In this document: positions 59,452 to 64,000 of the stretch, one piece after another | Position numbering within the stretch: the stretch's first letter is position 1 | Layout: every line of letters begins with the position of its first letter | Origin: Nocardia terrae | GTDB taxonomy: Bacteria; Actinomycetota; Actinomycetes; Mycobacteriales; Mycobacteriaceae | Length of the DNA stretch: 64,000 bases | Assembly (NCBI RefSeq): GCF_009760405.1 | Contig: NZ_WRPP01000001.1 | Span: 682,001-746,000 of the forward strand | Reading direction: 5' to 3' | Notes under the pieces: model-generated | What the model was told of the DNA's origin: nothing | Seen by the model: the letters and a program-made list of their open reading frames with translations, nothing else | The model's database searches: none | Program-made: the position numbers and the translations under genes

Positions 59452-60720
59452 ATGACTGCTCCCACGACCACCGAGCCCGACGCCACCCGCGAGGCGGTGC
59501 ACGACGCGGCGCGCCGGGCTCGGGTGGCGTCGCGGACGCTGGCCCGGCTCACCACCGCACAGAAGGACACCGCGCTGCACGCCGCGGCCGACGCGCTGCT
59601 CGCCGCCAAGGACGCGGTGCTCGCCGCCAATGCCGAGGACATCGAGATCGCCAAAGCCGGCGGCACCGCCGACGCGCAGCTGGACCGGCTGCGGCTGACC
59701 GAGGCCCGCATCGACGGCATCGCCTCGGGGCTGCGGCAGGTGGCCGGGCTGCCGGATCCGGTCGGCGACGTGGTGCGCGGTTCGACGCTGCCGAACGGGC
59801 TCGAGATCCGGCAGGTGCGGGTGCCGCTCGGGGTCGTGGGCATGGTGTACGAGGCGCGGCCGAACGTCACCGTGGACGCGTTCGGCCTCGCGCTCAAGTC
59901 GGGTAATGCCGCGCTGCTGCGGGGTTCGTCCTCGGCGGCGCGGTCCAACGCGGCGCTGGTGCAGGTGCTGCGGGAAGCGCTCGAGACGCAGGGGATTCCG
60001 GCGGACGCGGTCCAGCTGCTGCCCGCCGAGGACCGTTCCAGCGTGACCCATCTGATCCAGGCGCGCGGCCTGGTGGACGTGGTGATTCCGCGCGGCGGCG
60101 CAGGTCTGATCAACGCGGTCGTGCGGGACGCGCTGGTGCCGACCATCGAGACCGGCACCGGCAACTGCCACGTGTTCGTCCACAAGGACGCGGATCTGGA
60201 TATGGCCGAGTCCATCCTGATCAATGCCAAGACGCGGCGGCCCTCGGTGTGCAACACCGCCGAGACCGTGCTGATCGACCGGGCCATCGCGGATTACGCG
60301 GTGCCGCGCATGATCAAGGCGCTCGAGGACAACGGCGTCACCATCCACGGTGATCTGCCGGGTCTGGTACCGGCCACCGACACCGACTGGGCCGACGAAT
60401 ATCTTTCCCTCGACATCGCTTTGAAGGTCGTGGACGACCTGGACGCGGCCGTCGAGCACATCAACCAGTGGGGCACCGGGCACACCGAGGCCATCGTGAC
60501 CGCCGACCTGAAGGCCGCCCGCGAGTTCACTTCTCGTGTCGACGCCGCCGCGGTCATGGTCAACGCCTCCACCGCCTTCACCGATGGCGAGCAGTTCGGA
60601 TTCGGTGCGGAGATCGGCATTTCGACGCAGAAGCTGCACGCCCGCGGACCCATGGGCCTGCCCGAGCTGACCTCCACCAAGTGGATCGTGTTGGGCGACG
60701 GGCAGATTCGCCCCGTCTAG
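59452..60720 (+). CDS. proA: Gamma-glutamyl phosphate reductase
   Basis: A 422-residue proline-biosynthesis enzyme that reduces gamma-glutamyl phosphate to the semialdehyde. It has [40 protein letters not shown], the catalytic-Cys region [20 protein letters not shown] and [20 protein letters not shown]. Length matches the family. It is 16 bases past the small secreted protein. proB is not in the window. Confidence 0.95.
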   Translation: MTAPTTTEPDATREAVHDAARRARVASRTLARLTTAQKDTALHAAADALLAAKDAVLAANAEDIEIAKAGGTADAQLDRLRLTEARIDGIASGLRQVAGLPDPVGDVVRGSTLPNGLEIRQVRVPLGVVGMVYEARPNVTVDAFGLALKSGNAALLRGSSSAARSNAALVQVLREALETQGIPADAVQLLPAEDRSSVTHLIQARGLVDVVIPRGGAGLINAVVRDALVPTIETGTGNCHVFVHKDADLDMAESILINAKTRRPSVCNTAETVLIDRAIADYAVPRMIKALEDNGVTIHGDLPGLVPATDTDWADEYLSLDIALKVVDDLDAAVEHINQWGTGHTEAIVTADLKAAREFTSRVDAAAVMVNASTAFTDGEQFGFGAEIGISTQKLHARGPMGLPELTSTKWIVLGDGQIRPV

Positions 60721-60747
60721 CAAGACCCCGGCTTCGCCGGTAGAGAT

Positions 60748-60774
60748 GGGGTCCGGGGTGTAACCCCGGACCCC
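60748..60774. terminator. GC-rich hairpin after proA
   Basis: GGGGTCCGGGGT pairs exactly with ACCCCGGACCCC around a three-base GTA loop. A smaller CCGGC-TTC-GCCGG hairpin precedes it at 60728-60740. No T run follows. It separates proA from the moxR gene. Confidence 0.65.
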
Positions 60775-60796
60775 CACAAAGAAGGGACAGGGGCCA

Positions 60797-61678
60797 GTGG
60801 TCACCACCGCACCCAACCAGGAGCCGATCTTCTCGTCGGTCGACGATGTGATCGAGCGGCTGGCCCGCACCGGCTACCTGGCCGACAAGGCCACCGCCAC
60901 TTCGGTCTTCCTGGCCGACCGGCTCGGCAAGCCGCTGCTCATCGAGGGTCCGGCCGGTGTCGGCAAGACCGAGCTGTCCAAGGCGGTCGCGCAGGTCGCG
61001 GGCGCGGAACTGGTGCGGCTGCAGTGTTATGAGGGCGTCGACGAGGCGCGGGCGCTCTACGAGTGGAACCACGCCAAGCAGATCCTGCGCATCCAGGCGT
61101 CCTCGGAGAACGACTGGGCCGAGACCAAGGCCGACGTGTTCACCGAGGAATTCCTGCTGGAACGCCCGCTGCTGACCGCCATCCGGCGCGACGAGCCGAC
61201 CGTGCTGCTCATCGACGAGACCGACAAGGCCGACGTCGAGATCGAGGGCCTGCTGCTGGAAGTGCTCAGCGACTTCTCGGTCACCGTGCCGGAATTGGGG
61301 ACCATCAGCGCGACGCGCAAGCCGTTCGTGGTGCTGACCTCCAACGCCACCCGTGAGCTGTCCGAGGCGCTCAAGCGCCGGTGCCTGTACCTGCACATCG
61401 ATTTCCCCGACGAAGAGCTGGAGCGCCGCATCCTGGCCAGCCGGGTGCCCGAGCTCAAGCCTGCGGTGGCGGCCCAGCTGGTGCGGATCGTGCACGTGCT
61501 GCGCGGCATGCAGCTCAAGAAGCTGCCGTCGGTGGCCGAGTCCATCGACTGGGCGCGCACGCTGCTGGCCTTGGGCGCAAAGGATCTCGACGACAAGACG
61601 GTGCGCGCCACGCTCGGGGTGGTGCTCAAGCACCAGGCCGATCACGTGCGCGCGCAGTCCGAGCTGAAGCTGGCCTGA
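60797..61678 (+). CDS. MoxR-family AAA+ ATPase
   Basis: A 293-residue ATPase with Walker A LIEGPAGVGKTELSKAV, Walker B TVLLIDETDKADVEIEGLLL and sensor region PFVVLTSNATRELSEALKRR. MoxR ATPases act as chaperones that activate partner complexes together with VWA-domain proteins. The GTG start follows AAGAAGGGACAGG. The VWA gene begins two bases after its stop, so the two form an operon. Confidence 0.92.
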   Translation: MVTTAPNQEPIFSSVDDVIERLARTGYLADKATATSVFLADRLGKPLLIEGPAGVGKTELSKAVAQVAGAELVRLQCYEGVDEARALYEWNHAKQILRIQASSENDWAETKADVFTEEFLLERPLLTAIRRDEPTVLLIDETDKADVEIEGLLLEVLSDFSVTVPELGTISATRKPFVVLTSNATRELSEALKRRCLYLHIDFPDEELERRILASRVPELKPAVAAQLVRIVHVLRGMQLKKLPSVAESIDWARTLLALGAKDLDDKTVRATLGVVLKHQADHVRAQSELKLA

Positions 61679-61679
61679 C

Positions 61680-63182
61680 ATGGCGGAGAACCGGCAGCGC
61701 GGACTGGTTTCGGCTGCCATGCGGGCGATCTCGGGCGGAACGCCCGCCAAACCGGTGACAGTGCCGGGACCGACGGCCGAACACGGGCTGCAGGGGCATC
61801 TGGTCGGGTTCGTGGAAGCGTTGCGCGGCCGGGGAATTCCGGTCGGCCCGTCCGAAACCGTGGACGCCGGACAGGTTCTCACCGTGCTGGACCTGATGGA
61901 CCGCGAGGCGCTGCGCGAGGGCCTGGCCTGCGCGCTGCTGCGCCGCACCACCCAGCGCGGCACTTTCGACGGCATGTTCGACCTGTGGTTCCCGGCCGCG
62001 CTGGGTGAGCGCGTCGGGGCCGACGAGATCGAGCTGCCGATCAAGCCGGACGGCTCGGTCGACATCCTCGAACTGCGGAAGATGCTGGCGGAGTTGCTGA
62101 TCCAGGATCCGTCGGGGGAGCAGGCGCAGCAACTACAGGCGCTGGCGGCGCAGATGGTCGAGCAGATGGGCCAGTACCAGGCCGCGGGCGGCCCGTCCTT
62201 CTCGGCCTACCAGACGTTGAAGGACCTCCAGCCCGAACTGCTGGTCAGCAAGATCCTCGCGGGCTTGGCCCAGGGCATGGACAACTCCGACTTCGATCCG
62301 GCCGGATTCGACGCCGAGGTCGCCCGCCGCACCGCGCGCCAGCGCATCAAGGACTTCCGCGGCACCGTCGAGGCCGAGACCCGCCGCCGCGTCGCCGAAC
62401 GCATCGGCCGCGACCGCGTCGCCACCTACGGTGTCGCCCGTCAGGCCGAGGACGCCGACTTCCTGCGCATCTCCCAGGCCGAACTCGACGAACTGCGCCG
62501 CAGCAGCCAGCGCCTGGCCCGCGTGCTGGCCTCCCGCCTGGCCGCGCGCCGCCGCCGCGCCCGCCGCGGCGAGATCGACCTGCGCAAGACCATGCGCAAA
62601 TCCATGTCCACCGGCGGTGTCCCCGTCAACCTGGTCACCCGCAAGCCCCGCCCCGGCCGCCCCGATCTCGTTCTCCTGTGCGACATCTCGGGCTCGGTGG
62701 CGGGTTTCTCCAGCTTCACCATGCTGCTGGTCAACGCCCTGCGCGAACAGTTCTCCCGCGTCCGCATCTTCGCCTTCGTCGACCAGACCGACGAGGTCAC
62801 CCAGCTCTTCGACTCCGCGACCCCCCTGGACCAACTGACCCGCCGCATCTTCACCGAATCCAAGGTCGTCGGCATCGAAGGCCACTCCGACTACGGCTCG
62901 GCCCTGGACGGCTTGGCCGACAACTTCCCCGACGCCATCACCAGCCGCACCTCCCTGCTCATCCTCGGCGACGCCCGCACCAACTACCGCGACCCCGCCC
63001 TGGAAACCCTGCGCCGGTTGGTCGCCACCGCCAAGCACGCCTACTGGCTCAACCCCGAAGCCGAAAAAATGTGGGGCACCGGCGATTCCGCCGCCAACAA
63101 GTACGCCGACATCATCGAGATGCACGAATGCCGCTCGGCCCGTCAGCTCACCGCCGTGGTGGCCCGCCTGCTTCCCGTCTAG
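61680..63182 (+). CDS. VWA-domain protein, CoxE-like
   Basis: A 500-residue cytosolic protein. The C-terminal von Willebrand A domain has the MIDAS motif DLVLLCDISGSVAGFSSFTM, with the downstream Thr and Asp positions near RIFAFVDQTDEV. The N-terminal 300 residues are helical and Arg-rich. The CoxE-like group pairs with MoxR ATPases, for example in maturation of molybdenum CO dehydrogenase, but no cox genes are in view. It is probably co-translated with the upstream ATPase. Confidence 0.88.
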   Translation: MAENRQRGLVSAAMRAISGGTPAKPVTVPGPTAEHGLQGHLVGFVEALRGRGIPVGPSETVDAGQVLTVLDLMDREALREGLACALLRRTTQRGTFDGMFDLWFPAALGERVGADEIELPIKPDGSVDILELRKMLAELLIQDPSGEQAQQLQALAAQMVEQMGQYQAAGGPSFSAYQTLKDLQPELLVSKILAGLAQGMDNSDFDPAGFDAEVARRTARQRIKDFRGTVEAETRRRVAERIGRDRVATYGVARQAEDADFLRISQAELDELRRSSQRLARVLASRLAARRRRARRGEIDLRKTMRKSMSTGGVPVNLVTRKPRPGRPDLVLLCDISGSVAGFSSFTMLLVNALREQFSRVRIFAFVDQTDEVTQLFDSATPLDQLTRRIFTESKVVGIEGHSDYGSALDGLADNFPDAITSRTSLLILGDARTNYRDPALETLRRLVATAKHAYWLNPEAEKMWGTGDSAANKYADIIEMHECRSARQLTAVVARLLPV

Positions 63183-63190
63183 GAGACCCC

Positions 63191-63235
63191 ATGGAGGCGC
63201 CCGCCCGCCGCGCGTCGAAATCCGAGCGCCCGTGA
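63191..63235 (+). CDS. Possible 14-codon leader ORF
   Basis: ATG 63191 follows AGGAG at the correct distance and opens a 14-codon frame (MEAPARRASKSERP) whose stop overlaps the GTG of the next gene. It could couple translation of that gene to the VWA gene or act as a leader peptide. Evidence is only the ribosome-binding site and the overlap. Confidence 0.3.
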   Translation: MEAPARRASKSERP

Positions 63236-64000
63236 GCAACATCTGGACCGCTTTCCTGCGCATCTACGCGGCACCCGGTCGACGAATCGACCACGGTGAG
63301 GCGGAATCGCTCGCAGCCACCTTCAGCGCGAACGATGGGGACGAGTGGCGAAACCACGACGGATCGTATTGGGTGCCGGTCCATTTCCGGGTGGCGGAGG
63401 ACGGGAGATACGCCGACATCCAATACGGCGATGGCAAAGGTCTCGGCTTGGAACACTTCCTCCAGGACTGCTACGACGGCTCGCGCTACAGCGCGCTGTG
63501 GGGACGCCACTACGACGATGGCAGCGATGAGGACCTCATCTACCGGCGGGACATCGACGACGAACGCCGCTTCTGCCGCTACGGATTCGACGAGGTCCGC
63601 GTTACGACAACGAACGGCGACCGTCCGCCCGCCGGTCCTCCCGGCCATTGGCGGCAGATCGGAGACTCCACCTGGGCAGTCGCGATCACCGGCAGCTATC
63701 GCGCGGGAAATGACCGCTCGGACATGGAAATCGGCCCGTGCGTGACCATGTCCGCCGCGCCGTCGCCGCCCGGCCCGTCGGATCTGATCACACCGACCAC
63801 GCCGTGCTTTCACGGCAATCGGCCGACCGCAGTCGAGCCCGGATGGCTACGACCACTGATCGACGGCCATTCGAAGGTGACGGGTCTCGAATGCCATTGG
63901 CGCGGACGTATCGTCCACCGGGCGACCCACGAGGACACCGAAGGGGCCGGAATCGAGTGGTGCCACCGCAACGCCGACGATTGGGACAACCTACTGGACC
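63232..64000 (+). CDS. Hypothetical protein, 3'-truncated by the window end
   Basis: An open frame from GTG 63232 continues without a stop to the last base (256 codons visible). The protein is soluble and rich in Trp, His and Asp, with no signal peptide or membrane segment. Examples are YGDGKGLGLEHFLQDCYDGS, WRQIGDSTWAVAITGSYRAG and a Cys/His-containing later part (GLECHWRGRIVHRA). I recognise no family. Codon use is less C-biased than in the upstream VWA gene. It is partial, so its true length is unknown. Confidence 0.6.
   Translation, partial: MSNIWTAFLRIYAAPGRRIDHGEAESLAATFSANDGDEWRNHDGSYWVPVHFRVAEDGRYADIQYGDGKGLGLEHFLQDCYDGSRYSALWGRHYDDGSDEDLIYRRDIDDERRFCRYGFDEVRVTTTNGDRPPAGPPGHWRQIGDSTWAVAITGSYRAGNDRSDMEIGPCVTMSAAPSPPGPSDLITPTTPCFHGNRPTAVEPGWLRPLIDGHSKVTGLECHWRGRIVHRATHEDTEGAGIEWCHRNADDWDNLLD

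Overview
The window is a 64 kb stretch of high-GC actinobacterial chromosome. GTG starts are common, and stop/start overlaps of 4 to 11 bases link many genes. Several families are typical of mycolic-acid actinomycetes: steroid-type ring hydroxylation and cleavage enzymes (KshAB, HsaABCD), an Sdh1-type succinate dehydrogenase, MptpB-like phosphatases, a protein with the SDR plus PEP-utilizer architecture I associate with mycobacterial Rv2047c, F420-linked enzymes and VapBC. Nocardia or a close relative is the best guess, but no rRNA or species marker is present. I saw no tRNA, rRNA, CRISPR array, insertion sequence or prophage gene.

Layout. 0.1-3.6 kb: F420-type oxidoreductase operon, convergent with an acyl-CoA ligase. 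3.8-6.7 kb: truncated PPDK-like phosphotransferase coupled to a tyrosine-phosphatase-like enzyme. 6.8-11.3 kb: LysR regulator and sdhCAB. 11.4-13.4 kb: a membrane protein and a winged-helix protein. 13.5-21.1 kb: carbohydrate block with a five-bladed propeller glycosidase, a FucI-type isomerase, two FGGY kinases, a polyol dehydrogenase and a GH172/DUF2961 glycosidase. 21.2-25.6 kb: two tandem secreted phosphatases behind an SDR/PEP-utilizer fusion. 25.8-31.6 kb: KstD-like flavoprotein, membrane hydrolase, HsaA-like and HsaD-like enzymes. 31.6-43.1 kb: DinB-like protein, EF-hand protein, ECF sigma/anti-sigma pair, LuxR-ATPase regulator, hydrolases, TetR, esterase-like protein, nitrilase and RibBA. 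43.2-45.8 kb: MFS pump with PadR. 45.8-52.2 kb: IclR regulator divergent from an operon of HsaB-like, KshA-like, small Cys protein, KshB-like, HsaC-like and Zn-dehydrogenase genes. 52.3-53.0 kb: VapBC. 53.0-59.0 kb: OYE/Ddn fusion, TetR, SDR, a PadR-SDR chimeric remnant, ribokinase and MFS. 59.1-64.0 kb: small secreted protein, ProA, MoxR/VWA pair and a partial gene running off the end.

How it may fit together. The most striking signal is a 15-bp palindrome, TYCCGRTCANCGGGA. Five near-perfect copies and one weak copy occur, all in non-coding DNA. They lie upstream of the F420-oxidoreductase operon, between the acyl-CoA ligase and the PPDK-like gene (two copies), between the SDR/PEP-utilizer and the KstD-like gene, upstream of hsaA-like/hsaD-like, and (weak copy) between iclR and the hsaB-kshA operon. 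This ties islands spread over 47 kb into one candidate regulon. The regulon would encode a complete phenol hydroxylation and meta-cleavage route plus two PEP-utilizing phosphotransferases, each beside phosphatase genes. I infer an uncharacterised catabolic pathway for a steroid-like or phenolic substrate, possibly with transient aryl phosphorylation. A second, separate proposal is that the 13.5-21 kb block degrades arabinan or pentose polymers and feeds the pentose phosphate pathway. Both are inferences from gene content, not demonstrated functions.
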